Assembly: GCA_964516845.1 (NCBI GenBank)
Contig: CAZEXP010000004.1
Coordinates: 39,087-103,086, forward strand
DNA from: JAPEKQ01 sp964516845
GTDB lineage: Bacteria > Joyebacterota > Joyebacteria > Joyebacterales > Joyebacteraceae
DNA: 64,000 bases
Reading direction: 5' to 3'
Notes under the pieces: model-generated
Database searches by the model: none
What the model was told of the DNA's origin: nothing
Seen by the model: only the letters and a program-made list of their open reading frames with translations
In this document: positions 1 to 7,894 of the stretch, piece by piece
Numbering within the stretch: the stretch's first letter is position 1
Layout of the letters: each line of letters begins with the position of its first letter
Made by a program: the position numbers and the translations under genes

Positions 1-519
1 GCGGTTGGAGAAGCGATGGTGCGCGAAGATGCTGAACCCGTCGCGGCGGTAGTAGTTCCGGAACTCCTCACGGAAGAACAGCGCCAGAAGCGTGTTCTCC
101 CGGTTCGTGATCATGTTCGCGTCCTCACGGTTCCACGACGAGCGATCGTAGAATGACACGCCGAGCGAGAAGTTGTCGGGGGAGAAGAGCGGCTGCTCCA
201 CCGTGATCGAGTAGTAGTTGTCGGCGCGCGCGGACGGCCAGCCCCGCAGGGCCAGGAGCCGCGGATGCATGCTCGAATCGCGTGTGTACTCGACGCCGCC
301 GAGGAACATCAGCCCGTCGACGCGGTTGTACTTCAGCTCCGCGGCGGGCCGGAAGCCATCGTTCGCGTTCCATGGGATGAAATCGGACATGTCCGCGGTG
401 ATGAACGACTCCTGCTTCTCCGCGAACGCCGCGGAGGGGAGGAGCGCCGCGAGAATCGTCAGGAATGTGACGGCGCCGGCGAGGCGCGCGGTTCGAATGC
501 TCCAACTGCGTGAGAACAT
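1..519 (-). CDS. Secreted outer-membrane beta-barrel-like protein, 3' part outside the window
   Basis: The reading frame is open from an ATG at 519 to the window edge (173 codons seen). A GGAG ribosome site lies 8 bases before the ATG. Residues 1-37 form a signal peptide: basic start, hydrophobic stretch, cut near AFA-EK. The mature part alternates polar and hydrophobic residues with many aromatics, and includes a KYNRVDGLMFLGG stretch that resembles the first strands of Omp85/DUF5686-type barrels. That family link is inferred from pattern only. It starts 44 bases after the stop of the upstream secreted-protein gene, so it is probably the third gene of the rlmN operon. Its C-terminus is missing. 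Confidence 0.75.
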   Translation of the reverse strand, partial: MFSRSWSIRTARLAGAVTFLTILAALLPSAAFAEKQESFITADMSDFIPWNANDGFRPAAELKYNRVDGLMFLGGVEYTRDSSMHPRLLALRGWPSARADNYYSITVEQPLFSPDNFSLGVSFYDRSSWNREDANMITNRENTLLALFFREEFRNYYRRDGFSIFAHHRFSNR

Positions 520-563
520 GAGTATCTCCGGGCGCGGCACTCGTGTGTTCAAAGGGAGGTCCG

Positions 564-1352
564 TCAGTCTCTGGCGACGATGGTATCAGTGAAGGTGTCG
601 CTCCTGCAACGGCGAAGGTAGAGTGACTCAATCTCCGGGAACGCGATGAAGACGTTCTCCGCGAGGCTCCTTGTGAGGGATGCCAGCTCGGGGGGCGTCT
701 CGTCTTCCTCCTCGGAGTCCCCCGCGAAGATGTACTCGAGATAGAGACTCGAGCCGGCGCCCGAGAGACCGATGATACGCTGGAGGCTCGGAACGATCGT
801 CTCGTCGTCCTTCTGGACCGTGGCAAGGCTCACCCTGAGGCGCTCCTCGAAGTCGAGGTCGACGACGCGTCGCGTGAGGTCCGTGAAGCAGATACTGTCG
901 AGACCGAGTGTTCCGCAGAGCGCCTTCGGTCCCTCCTCCCAGACATTCCCGCCGGCCGTGTGCAGGAAGGCGGAGTACGAGTCGTTCACACCGAGGAGGT
1001 GCGCCGGGACGCTGTCGGAGACGTAGGGCGTCACCCGCATCTCGCCCTCCCAGTCGGTCGGGACGAGCCAGATGCGATAGAACGAGAAGTAGTGGAAGCC
1101 GTTCGGGTGGAAGAACCGCGTGCGGGTATCCTCGAGCATGACGTAGAGACCCTGCTCGGGGCCGGTCCAGCCGATCGGGACGCGTGCCGTGTCGGCCTCG
1201 GCGATGCGCCACGCATCAGGCAGCGCTTCTTCGAGTCGGCTGACAAGTTCGTCGAGCGTCGTCCCGCCGATGCTGGGATTGGGGCCCGCCAGTGCGCTCG
1301 CGGTCGATACGGCCAGAGCGAGCACCGCGATGGCCAGGATCAGTCTTCTCAT
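564..1352 (-). CDS. Secreted protein of unknown function, 262 aa
   Basis: Residues 1-22 form a clear signal peptide (MRRLILAIAVLALAVSTASA, then LAG), so the protein is exported. The mature 240 residues are acidic, contain two cysteines about 9 residues apart (ALCGTLGLDSIC), and show no family motif that I recognise. It lies 14 bases downstream of rlmN and 44 bases upstream of the barrel-like gene, all on the same strand, so it is very likely co-transcribed. The pairing with an outer-membrane-like protein suggests a periplasmic or surface role, but no specific function can be given. Confidence 0.8.
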   Translation of the reverse strand: MRRLILAIAVLALAVSTASALAGPNPSIGGTTLDELVSRLEEALPDAWRIAEADTARVPIGWTGPEQGLYVMLEDTRTRFFHPNGFHYFSFYRIWLVPTDWEGEMRVTPYVSDSVPAHLLGVNDSYSAFLHTAGGNVWEEGPKALCGTLGLDSICFTDLTRRVVDLDFEERLRVSLATVQKDDETIVPSLQRIIGLSGAGSSLYLEYIFAGDSEEEDETPPELASLTRSLAENVFIAFPEIESLYLRRCRSDTFTDTIVARD

Positions 1353-1366
1353 GGTGGTCCGGTCTG

Positions 1367-2452
1367 TTACCGCGTCCCTCGCGACCGCGTGTGAAGCTGC
1401 CCGCAGGCCGCCGAGATGTCATTCCCTCGACTGACCCTGCGGACGACCGTGGGGCAACGCTGACTCAGCGCCGTCATGAAGCGGCGGATCGTATCGGGCG
1501 TTGGAGGTTCGTACGACACACCTGCCACCTCATTGTAGCAGATGAGATTCACCCTGCAAAACAGCTCCGCCGCCATGCCACCCAGCAAGCTGGCCATTTC
1601 CGGAGAATCGTTGACTCCGCGGAGGAGCACGTACTCAAGCGTGATGAGCCTCCCCACGGTACTCACATACTCCCGGAGCGCATCCATGAGCCTGTCGAGC
1701 GGGTACTTCACGGCGATCGGCATCAGCTTCGCGCGGAGTTCCTGGATGGGGGCGTTCAGTGACACGGCGAGATTGATCTGGAGTCCCTCGCCCGCGAGTT
1801 TGCGAATACCGGGTACAACCCCGGCCGTCGAGATCGTCATCCGGCGCGCGCCGATGCCGAGGCCCCAGCTGGCGTTGGCGATGCGGACCGACCGCATGAC
1901 CTCGTCGTAGTTGTCGAGCGGTTCGCCCATCCCCATGTAGACAAGATTGTTGAGACGGTCGGGGGCGACATGACGTCTGAGCGCGAGGACTTGCTCGACG
2001 ATCTCTCCCGCGGTGAGCGAGCGGACGAATCCCATCGCGCCCGTTGCGCAGAATCGGCATCCGAGACGGCACCCGATCTGGCTCGAGATGCACCCGGTCG
2101 TACGCTCGTTGTCGCGGAGGACGACCGATTCGATCCGGTCCCCGGTCTCGGGGAATTCGAGGAGGAGCTTCTCGGTATCGTCGATGGCGGAGCGCTCATG
2201 GGCGACGGTGCTGGAGGACGTGATCCGCGCGGCGTCGGCCAGCCGGTCGCGGAGCGACTTCGAGAGGTTGGACATCTCGTCGAACCCGCCGACCCCGCGC
2301 TCGAAGAGCCACGAGGCGACCTGGTCGGCGCGGTAGCGCGGCTCGCCGAGCTCCACAAAGAACGCTTCGAGTTCGGGGAGCGTCATGCCCCTGAGGTCGG
2401 GGAGGTTCTTCCGCCCGGGCTTCGCGGGCGACGTGGGTCTGTCATACGGCAT
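1367..2452 (-). CDS. rlmN: Dual-specificity rRNA/tRNA adenine-C2 methyltransferase RlmN
   Basis: A cytosolic radical SAM enzyme that methylates C2 of A2503 in 23S rRNA and of A37 in a set of tRNAs. The 361-aa length fits the family. The iron-sulfur motif CxxxCxxC is at C128, C132 and C135. The two cysteines used in methyl transfer are C121 (GCISSQIG) and C350 (near the C-terminus, ISAACGQ). The frame stays open upstream to 2650, but the ATG at 2452 has an AAGGAG site 8 bases before it, and the homologous part begins just after it, so I chose this start. It heads a minus-strand operon with two envelope genes and is divergent from the ArsR-family gene. Confidence 0.96.
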   Translation of the reverse strand: MPYDRPTSPAKPGRKNLPDLRGMTLPELEAFFVELGEPRYRADQVASWLFERGVGGFDEMSNLSKSLRDRLADAARITSSSTVAHERSAIDDTEKLLLEFPETGDRIESVVLRDNERTTGCISSQIGCRLGCRFCATGAMGFVRSLTAGEIVEQVLALRRHVAPDRLNNLVYMGMGEPLDNYDEVMRSVRIANASWGLGIGARRMTISTAGVVPGIRKLAGEGLQINLAVSLNAPIQELRAKLMPIAVKYPLDRLMDALREYVSTVGRLITLEYVLLRGVNDSPEMASLLGGMAAELFCRVNLICYNEVAGVSYEPPTPDTIRRFMTALSQRCPTVVRRVSRGNDISAACGQLHTRSRGTR

Positions 2453-2587
2453 CAGTATCTCCTTGGGTTCCGTGACGATGCACCATTCTACATGGCCGGC
2501 GGGCGGGAGGGGAGAGCGAAGCTCTGCCTTGACGAATGCACCGCCGTTGATGCAAGCTGTTGCGCGGGCAGACCGGGCGGTCGCGGA

Positions 2588-2615
2588 CGGACCATCAGCG
2601 ACTGCCGATGGTCCG
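2588..2615. promoter_or_regulatory. 9-bp inverted repeat, candidate operator
   Basis: CGGACCATC at 2588-2596 is repeated as its exact reverse complement at 2607-2615, with a 10-base spacer. The repeat lies 22 bases before the ATG of an ArsR-type regulator and in the region it shares with divergent rlmN. ArsR-family proteins bind such dyads as dimers and often repress their own gene, so autoregulation is a reasonable inference. Confidence 0.45.
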
Positions 2616-2637
2616 AGTGGCATATACGGGAGATACC

Positions 2638-2997
2638 ATGGCGGCACCACAGGACATTCTTCGCGAACTCGGGGACCCGACGAGGCTCCGGGTGCTCGGC
2701 GCCATCCTCGCGGGCCGGAAGAACGTCACCCGGATCGTCACGGAGCTTGATCTCGCCCAGCCCCAGGTCTCCTACCACCTCAAGCGGCTCAAGGATGTCG
2801 GGCTGGCGGTCGAGGAGAAGCAGGGCCGCTGGGTCTACTACGAAGCGAACCGCGCGTCGGATGATCCCCGGGTCCGTTCGCTCATCTCGCTCCTCGGGCA
2901 CTGGTTCGAGGGCTCACCGCACGTTGAGCTTCCCAGGCCTTCCCCGGCCGCCAGGCCCGAACCGAAGCAGGACGATATCGAGGATTTCCTCCTCTAG
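2638..2997 (+). CDS. ArsR-family winged-helix transcription regulator
   Basis: A 119-aa DNA-binding protein. Residues 3-85 form the ArsR winged helix: ILRELGDPTRLRVLGAIL opens the domain, and QPQVSYHLKRLKDVGLA is the recognition helix. The family's metal-binding CVC motif is absent and the protein has no cysteine, so it probably senses something other than a thiol-bound metal. The C-terminal tail is Pro-rich and then acidic (DDIEDFLL). The ATG at 2638 has GGGAGAT just upstream; the longer open frame from 2560 runs through the inverted repeat and is unlikely to be translated. The target is not known. Confidence 0.88.
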   Translation: MAAPQDILRELGDPTRLRVLGAILAGRKNVTRIVTELDLAQPQVSYHLKRLKDVGLAVEEKQGRWVYYEANRASDDPRVRSLISLLGHWFEGSPHVELPRPSPAARPEPKQDDIEDFLL

Positions 2998-3034
2998 GCC
3001 CCGTGTTTCGGCCCCCCTCATGCCGGGTTTGACC

Positions 3035-3064
3035 TTGACAGAACACCCGTGTCGGAGATATACT
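3035..3064 (+). promoter_or_regulatory. Sigma70-type promoter (TTGACA-N18-TATACT)
   Basis: A perfect -35 box TTGACA at 3035-3040 and -10 box TATACT at 3059-3064 are 18 bases apart. They lie 147 bases before the small secreted protein gene at 3211, which this promoter probably drives together with the regulator gene behind it. Confidence 0.7.
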
Positions 3065-3210
3065 GAAAGTAGACCTTAACGGGTCGACCGGACATCCCCC
3101 TATGCAGCGTCATCCCGCCGCCGGCGGGGCTTACCGACGCATATCCACCGGCGACGGATTTGCTGGCAGGATTCTAGGCTACCCCTCAGAAACCACAAGG
3201 AGGAGGAACC

Positions 3211-3552
3211 ATGCAGACGAAGAGGTTTCTCGTTTTGCTTGTGGTCCTCGCGTTGAGTTCGCTGCTCCTCTCGGGGATCGCGGACTCGGCGGTTCGGACA
3301 ATGGTTCCGGAAGGATCGGATGGAGTGCCGGGCGGTGTCGTATTGAAGGACGGGGGCGGTGCGGACGGCGGGGACGACGACCGCTGGGGCGACACGAGTC
3401 CGACGATTCCTACCGAGGAAGGCATCGTGCCCGAGATGGGCAAGGCCGGTCCTGGCGGGAATCCGAATGGAGCCATGATGATGTTCACCACTGGTGAACT
3501 GTGGAGCTTGCAGGTTCGGTGCCTCTTCAGCGCGATGCTGACCAGGTTCTGA
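3211..3552 (+). CDS. Small secreted Gly/Asp-rich protein of unknown function
   Basis: 113 aa with a very strong ribosome site (AAGGAGGAGGAACC before the ATG). Residues 1-27 form a signal peptide with a long hydrophobic core (LLVVLALSSLLLSGIADSA). The mature part is low in complexity: GGGADGGDDDRWG, then a Gly/Pro/Asn stretch, then a more hydrophobic end. I recognise no family. It sits behind a good sigma70 promoter and 46 bases before the TPR/sigma54 activator gene; it could be a small exported partner or signal for that regulator, but nothing in the sequence proves it. Confidence 0.65.
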   Translation: MQTKRFLVLLVVLALSSLLLSGIADSAVRTMVPEGSDGVPGGVVLKDGGGADGGDDDRWGDTSPTIPTEEGIVPEMGKAGPGGNPNGAMMMFTTGELWSLQVRCLFSAMLTRF

Positions 3553-3598
3553 TCCTTCCGGCTCATCCGAACCCCTGAGCTTAGCGCGGGGCAGGACC

Positions 3599-6500
3599 AT
3601 GAGCGATGAGAGGTACGACAAGAGGCCGGAACGCAAGGCGCTGAAGGCGTTCGAGCGGGCCATCGAAGCGAGGAGCGGCCACGAGGCTGCAGTCGCAGCG
3701 GTGCGTCTCGGTGGTGTCTATCTCGAGTCCGACAGTTATTCGGATGCGCTGAGCTATCTGAAGCAGGCCGAGGTCGGTGAGCTCCGTACGGAGCTCACCG
3801 ACCCTGAGGCCGCGGCTCTCTTCGTGAGCATCGCGAGGTGTCACCTCGGACTCGGCGACTACAACGCCGCGAGGCGGTACTGCGAGAAGCTCGACGATCT
3901 CAATCTCGCCGAGGATGAAAGCAACTCGTGGGCGGAAGCCAACGTGGTTCTCGCGCGCGTCGAGGTCGAGAGTGGCCGCTACAACGAGGCTCTGCGAGCC
4001 GCGCAGAAGGCCTACGATGTGCTCAGGTCGCTCCCCGACAGCCCGGTGCTGGCTGAGGCGGGCAAGGCGCTCGGTGTCGCCAATGCCGAACTCGGCAACA
4101 TCGACGCGGCACGCGACTACTTCACCGACTATCTCGTCACGCAGAAGCGTCTCGACAATGAGGCGGGCCTTGCGTCGGCGTACAACAACCTCGGCGTTCT
4201 CGCCAAGCGTTCGGGTGACCTCCACGGCGCCCTCGAGTACATCGAGAGCGCACTGGAGCTCGACCGGAAGCACGGCGGTACGATGTCGACCGCCGACAGA
4301 CTCACCAACCTCGGCATCATTCTCTACAAGCTCTCCCGCTGGTCGGAGGCCGAAGAGCGGCTCAATGAGGCTCGCGAGCTCTACACGCGCATAGGCGCGA
4401 CACGAGGACTCGTGGCAGCGGAGACCGCGCTCGGCAACGTCTATCGGATCCGTCGCGAGTGGGGTGAGGCGCGCGACGTTTTCGAGCGCGCGCTGGCGAC
4501 CAGCCAGGAGAACGGTTACCTCAGGGCCGAGGCGCTCGCGCTCGAGTTTCTCGGGCATCTCGAGATGGACCAGGGACACGCGGAGCACGCGCTCCGGACG
4601 CTCAACAGGGCTCTCGGGTGCGCGTACCGTCTGGCGTCGAACAGCGACGTCGTCAGCGAGGTGCTCAGGAGACGCGCCGAGACCTTCCAGATGCTCGGAC
4701 GGCTCGACGAGGCGGAGCGAGACTGCTCCGACGGTCTCAAGCTCACCCGCGAGATCGGCGACAGCCTCGAGGAGGGCGCTATTCTTCGAGTTCTCGCGAG
4801 CATCTGCTACGCGAAGGGCGAGAAGGCGGCGGCCGAGGTGCTCGTCAACCGCGCCGAGGACATTCTCCGGCGGATGGGTGAGTCCTTCGAGCTTGCGCGG
4901 ACGCAGCTCACGGACGGCATCGGTCTGCGGGAGGCCTCCGCAGGCGAGGAGATCCCGGTCGACATCATCGAGGCCAGACTCTCCTCGGCGGCGGCCCAGT
5001 TCTCGCGACTTGGGCTCCCTGATTGGGTGGCGAGGTGCGAACTCGAGCGGGCCAAGGCTCTGAAGACCGGCGGGCAGCCCGATAGGGCGCGCCGCTGGTA
5101 CGAGAGTGCGCGGCTGAAGTTCGAGGCCGCACACGACGCGACGGGGCTTGCCGAGATCGACGCGGCGCTGAGAGAGCTCGATGTCGCGCTGGCGGATGCG
5201 GGCGTGGCCCGGCGCGGGCGCTACGCGCTCATCGCCGAGGGCTACCGGTTCCTCGAGACCACCGAACCGGTCCCCGATGATCTTCACAGGTTCGCCGTCG
5301 AGATCGCCGACGGACTTTCGGTCGACAGACTCGTCGTATTCCATCTTCTTGAGGGCGGCTCGCCCATGGTGGCGACCTCGGTCGACCGTTCGGGCGGCGG
5401 CGTGGTTGAGGTGTCCCGCTACGTGAAGACCACGCTCTCGCGGCGCGGTCACTCGCGCCCGCTCGTCGTCACCAACGGTCATTCGGACGACGCGTTCATC
5501 CCCGCCGGCGTCGGCGCGCTCGCACTCATCCCGGCCGAGATCGGGCTCGAGGGCGGACGCACCTACCTCGTCTACGCTGACCGCTCCAGGACCGATCGCT
5601 CGGTCGCGTTCACGCAGAGCGACGTCGAGTTCATCGGCGCCGCCGGGCGGCTGCTCGGACTGACACACTCGCGCATCGGCGAGGCTCTGGCATGGCAAAC
5701 ATCCGGCGACGAGGTCGACAAGCTCGTCGATTCGGCGTCGGCGGTCGGCATGATCACGCGGAGCCCTCAGATGCTCGGTATCCTCGCGACGGTCGAGCAG
5801 CTCAAGGACAGTCAGGTTCCCGTGCTCATCCGCGGCGAGTCGGGTGTCGGCAAGGAGCTCATCGCACGCGCTATCCACGCGGGTGGGCGCTCGGCGAGCG
5901 GACGATTCGTCGCGCTCAATGCCGGCGCGATTGCGCCGCATCTCCAGGAGAGCGAGCTCTTCGGTCACGTGAAGGGCGCGTTCACCGACGCCGACCGGGA
6001 CCGTGAGGGCGTTATCGAGGCGGCGGCTGACGGCACGCTCTTCCTCGACGAGGTCGGGGAGATGAGCCGCGAGCTCCAGGTCAAGCTTCTCAGATTTCTC
6101 CAGAGCGGCGAGTACCGACGCGTCGGTGAGAGCGTTACCAGGAAGAGCAACGCGCGCGTGCTGTCCGCGACGAACAAGGACCTCCGTGAGGAGGTTCGGC
6201 AGGACGGCTTCCGCCGCGACCTGTTCTACCGGCTCTGCACCGTCACCATCGAGATCCCGCCGCTCCGAGACAGGCCCGAGGACGTGCCGGCGCTCCTGGA
6301 GCATTTCCTCGAGTACTACTCGAAGCGCGAGGGCAAGCGGATCGCGGGCTTCAGTCGTGAGGTCAAGGACTTCTTCATCCACCACGACTGGCACGAGAAC
6401 AACGTCCGCGAGCTGGAGAACGAGATCCGCCGGGGTGTCGCTCTGACCAGGGACGGGGAGGTCATCGGCCTCGACAAGCTGAGGCCCGAGCTTCGCCGTC

Positions 6501-6697
6501 GCGCGGAGGGCGGGCTTGTACCCGAAGGCGACGAGCCGCGTTCCCGTTCGCTCAAGGATGAGGTTGGCGCGCTCGAGCGGAGCCGCATCCTCGAGGCGCT
6601 CGAGCGGACCGGATGGAACAAGCAGCAGGCGGCCGAGCACCTCGGCCTCTCGCGGACCGGACTCATTGCCAAGATGAAGAAGTACGGGCTCGGATAG
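3599..6697 (+). CDS. TPR-GAF-AAA+ sigma54-type transcription activator with altered GAFTGA loop
   Basis: A 1032-aa regulator. Residues about 15-540 form a long array of tetratricopeptide repeats (such as AYNNLGVLAKRSGDLHGALE). Residues about 550-690 look like a GAF sensor. Residues about 715-935 are a sigma54-interaction AAA+ domain with Walker A GESGVGKE and Walker B LFLDEVGEM. Residues 985-1030 are a Fis-type helix-turn-helix (NKQQAAEHLGLSRTGLIAKM). The loop that contacts sigma54 reads GAFTDA at 793-798 rather than GAFTGA. There is no receiver domain, so control is probably by ligand or protein contacts at the TPR and GAF parts. A terminator follows, and the RiPP cluster with its sigma54-like promoter lies downstream, making this the best local candidate for its activator. 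Confidence 0.92.
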   Translation: MSDERYDKRPERKALKAFERAIEARSGHEAAVAAVRLGGVYLESDSYSDALSYLKQAEVGELRTELTDPEAAALFVSIARCHLGLGDYNAARRYCEKLDDLNLAEDESNSWAEANVVLARVEVESGRYNEALRAAQKAYDVLRSLPDSPVLAEAGKALGVANAELGNIDAARDYFTDYLVTQKRLDNEAGLASAYNNLGVLAKRSGDLHGALEYIESALELDRKHGGTMSTADRLTNLGIILYKLSRWSEAEERLNEARELYTRIGATRGLVAAETALGNVYRIRREWGEARDVFERALATSQENGYLRAEALALEFLGHLEMDQGHAEHALRTLNRALGCAYRLASNSDVVSEVLRRRAETFQMLGRLDEAERDCSDGLKLTREIGDSLEEGAILRVLASICYAKGEKAAAEVLVNRAEDILRRMGESFELARTQLTDGIGLREASAGEEIPVDIIEARLSSAAAQFSRLGLPDWVARCELERAKALKTGGQPDRARRWYESARLKFEAAHDATGLAEIDAALRELDVALADAGVARRGRYALIAEGYRFLETTEPVPDDLHRFAVEIADGLSVDRLVVFHLLEGGSPMVATSVDRSGGGVVEVSRYVKTTLSRRGHSRPLVVTNGHSDDAFIPAGVGALALIPAEIGLEGGRTYLVYADRSRTDRSVAFTQSDVEFIGAAGRLLGLTHSRIGEALAWQTSGDEVDKLVDSASAVGMITRSPQMLGILATVEQLKDSQVPVLIRGESGVGKELIARAIHAGGRSASGRFVALNAGAIAPHLQESELFGHVKGAFTDADRDREGVIEAAADGTLFLDEVGEMSRELQVKLLRFLQSGEYRRVGESVTRKSNARVLSATNKDLREEVRQDGFRRDLFYRLCTVTIEIPPLRDRPEDVPALLEHFLEYYSKREGKRIAGFSREVKDFFIHHDWHENNVRELENEIRRGVALTRDGEVIGLDKLRPELRRRAEGGLVPEGDEPRSRSLKDEVGALERSRILEALERTGWNKQQAAEHLGLSRTGLIAKMKKYGLG

Positions 6698-6732
6698 CCC
6701 GATCGCCAGACAGATGTGACAGCAGGTAGTTC

Positions 6733-6761
6733 AGGCCGGGTCAGATGATGCCCCGGCCTTT
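6733..6761 (+). terminator. Rho-independent terminator after the activator gene
   Basis: AGGCCGGG (6733-6740) pairs with CCCGGCCT (6752-6759) over an 11-base loop, followed by a short TT. It lies 36 bases after the stop codon. Confidence 0.65.
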
Positions 6762-6867
6762 GTCATGCCCGGCCTCCGTGTCCCGGTGCGCGGCGCACTC
6801 TGTTCAGGTGCGCTTGGCACTCCCGCCGAAGCGTCAATATCCTGACAGGGCGTCGTAAACGTGACGG

Positions 6868-6905
6868 TTGGCTAAGTACCAGCTCAGCAACTGGTTAGCC
6901 GGAGC
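6868..6905. other. Imperfect hairpin in the gene-poor region
   Basis: GGCTAA-GTA-CCAG is followed by an 8-base loop and CTGG-TTAGCC, giving a 10-bp stem with a 3-base bulge. It lies about 150-190 bases before a sigma54-like promoter, a distance at which an activator site would be possible. No further support is seen. Confidence 0.35.
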
Positions 6906-6956
6906 CCGGCTCGTCAGCGTCCGACCCGTGTCGCCCTGCACTCATAGTTCAGCTAT

Positions 6957-7145
6957 ATGACCAATCGTCGCTTATCGCTGGAATCCTGTAACTGTCTATG
7001 GGTGAAGGAGTTATGGCTATGTGATTTTCCTCTCATTGAGGGCCTCAGAGCCGGGTTCTGGCACATCCCATGCCCTAATAGAAGTCAGCGCTTTGACAAC
7101 GGGACTTCAAAATTGGAAGAGGATCGTGGTCATGAGTGGAAATAA
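6957..7145 (+). CDS. Doubtful 62-codon open frame
   Basis: An open frame of 62 codons in a stretch that is clearly lower in GC than its surroundings. It has no convincing ribosome site, no recognisable motif and an odd composition (many Trp and Cys). The sigma54-like promoter at 7059 lies inside it, which argues against translation from this start. I list it because the stretch otherwise has no gene; it is probably not one. Confidence 0.15.
   Translation: MTNRRLSLESCNCLWVKELWLCDFPLIEGLRAGFWHIPCPNRSQRFDNGTSKLEEDRGHEWK
7059..7073 (+). promoter_or_regulatory. Candidate sigma54 promoter (TGGCACATCCCATGC)
   Basis: The -24 element TGGCAC and the -12 element ATGC are at the correct spacing (GG to GC), matching 8 or 9 of the conserved positions of TGGCACG-N4-TTGC. 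Transcription would start near 7085 and run towards the 24-codon peptide at 7244. It is downstream of a gene for a sigma54-type activator. Confidence 0.4.
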
Positions 7146-7243
7146 CAGGGGGGCGAGTCCGGTCGCTCTTTGACCCCTTCCTCTTCCATGCAGGCAGGCT
7201 CTCCGAGGCATCGGGGAGATAACATAGAACAGAGGGAGTAGCC

Positions 7244-7318
7244 ATGCCGAGTGCGGCGAGCATAAGGGTAATCGTTGTGATCCTGCTCATCGGAATAGCC
7301 TCGCCGTTCCTCGGCTGA
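7244..7318 (+). CDS. Possible 24-aa hydrophobic microprotein
   Basis: An ATG with GAGGGAG 6 bases upstream opens a frame of 24 codons. Residues 7-22 (IRVIVVILLIGIASPF) would cross a membrane once. The size and make-up resemble small membrane peptides such as type I toxins or regulatory peptides, but a signal-peptide remnant of a lost gene is equally possible. It lies alone between the activator gene and the RiPP cluster, downstream of a sigma54-like promoter. Confidence 0.35.
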   Translation: MPSAASIRVIVVILLIGIASPFLG

Positions 7319-7325
7319 TGACGAA

Positions 7326-7359
7326 ACAGCTCCGAACTTCCTGGCACCATCGGAGCTGT
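7326..7359. other. 10-bp perfect inverted repeat
   Basis: ACAGCTCCGA at 7326-7335 pairs exactly with TCGGAGCTGT at 7350-7359 over a 14-base loop. It comes just after the stop of the 24-codon frame. No T-run follows, so it is a weak terminator at best; an operator or an RNA stem is also possible. Confidence 0.45.
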
Positions 7360-7379
7360 CCAAGATAGAGGGCAGTACC

Positions 7380-7460
7380 GCAGCAGCAGAGAGCAGCAGA
7401 GGGCAGCAACGGCAGCAACGGCAGCAGCAAGGAGCAGCAACGGCAGCAACGGCAGCAGCG
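7380..7460. repeat. CAG-rich short tandem repeat
   Basis: About 80 bases built of GCAGCA-type units, including four copies of GGCAGCAAC and two copies of a 19-base block that ends in GGCAGCAGC. The units are contiguous and vary slightly, unlike a CRISPR array. The block is non-coding as far as I can see. Confidence 0.7.
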
Positions 7461-7552
7461 CGAAAGGTTCTCTCCACCCCGACCTCATCCAGTCCGGCAA
7501 CCTTGGTCAGTTGTGAACATCTCTCCTCCCACGGATGGGGTCAGCCCACGAA

Positions 7553-7596
7553 GGCCGGCAGGTCACGATCACTCTTCCACGATCGACCTGCCGGCC
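7553..7596. other. Strong 12-bp hairpin, possible terminator
   Basis: GGCCGGCAGGTC at 7553-7564 is exactly complementary to GACCTGCCGGCC at 7585-7596, with a 20-base loop that itself contains paired GATC ends. No U-tract follows. It may end transcripts from the upstream stretch before the RiPP cluster, or be a structured RNA element. Confidence 0.5.
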
Positions 7597-7697
7597 GCTC
7601 CGCATTCTGGAACCGCGATTCTCCCTCTGGAACCGCCATCAGGACCTGCCGCGAGCATGATCCCGTGACATGACTCATACATTCGTTCGTCTCAGCG

Positions 7698-7720
7698 GCT
7701 GTCAGCAGAGTTGACAGCCA
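7698..7720. promoter_or_regulatory. CTGTC-N9-GACAG palindrome, candidate activator site of the RiPP operon
   Basis: GCTGTCA at 7698-7704 pairs with TGACAGC at 7712-7718. The 14 bases GAGTTGACAGCCAT recur exactly at 36376-36389 as part of the same palindrome. Both copies are 98-122 bases upstream of a -24/-12 promoter, the usual place for an enhancer site bound by a sigma54 activator. Confidence 0.6.
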
Positions 7721-7813
7721 TCTCCCCAGGAGGGCGTCGCTCGCGCGGCGCCCTCGTCTGTTTGTGCCCCGTCTCGGGCGTCACACGCACGTGGTCGGAA
7801 CTTCGTCCGAGTG

Positions 7814-7829
7814 TGGCCAGGCGCTTGCT
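7814..7829 (+). promoter_or_regulatory. Candidate sigma54 promoter of the RiPP operon
   Basis: TGGCCAGGCGCTTGCT fits TGGCACG-N4-TTGCW at the GG and GC cores, at G7, at TTGC and at the final T, with correct spacing. Transcription would begin near 7840. This rules out the most upstream start codon (GTG 7811) of the maturase gene and favours GTG 7895. Confidence 0.6.
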
Positions 7830-7894
7830 TCAGTCAGAGCGGTCACCGCTGTGCCCGATCGACCCCGGCTCCATCCCCGACGAGACCACACGAC

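Noticed and set aside
3581..6640. A 1019-codon open frame on the minus strand
   Set aside because: It is the mirror of the TPR/sigma54 activator gene; high-GC codon use leaves the opposite strand open. It shows no domain and is full of Arg, Leu and Glu runs. The same holds for similar long minus-strand frames at 8510-10513, 39575-42358, 45453-48314 and 48775-51024.
6806..6825. Sigma54-like TGGCACTCCCGCCGA
   Set aside because: The -12 GC element is missing at the required spacing.
7342..7356. Sigma54-like TGGCACCATCGGAGC
   Set aside because: The GG and GC are spaced correctly, but the -12 box lacks TT and the site is part of the inverted repeat at 7326-7359, so chance is the simpler explanation.
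7380..7460. Possible CRISPR-like array
   Set aside because: The units are short, contiguous and vary in length; there are no unique spacers and no cas genes.
7811..7894. GTG 7811 as the start of the maturase fusion
   Set aside because: It lies upstream of the inferred transcript start of the -24/-12 promoter at 7814-7829, and the added 28 residues have no match to either domain.
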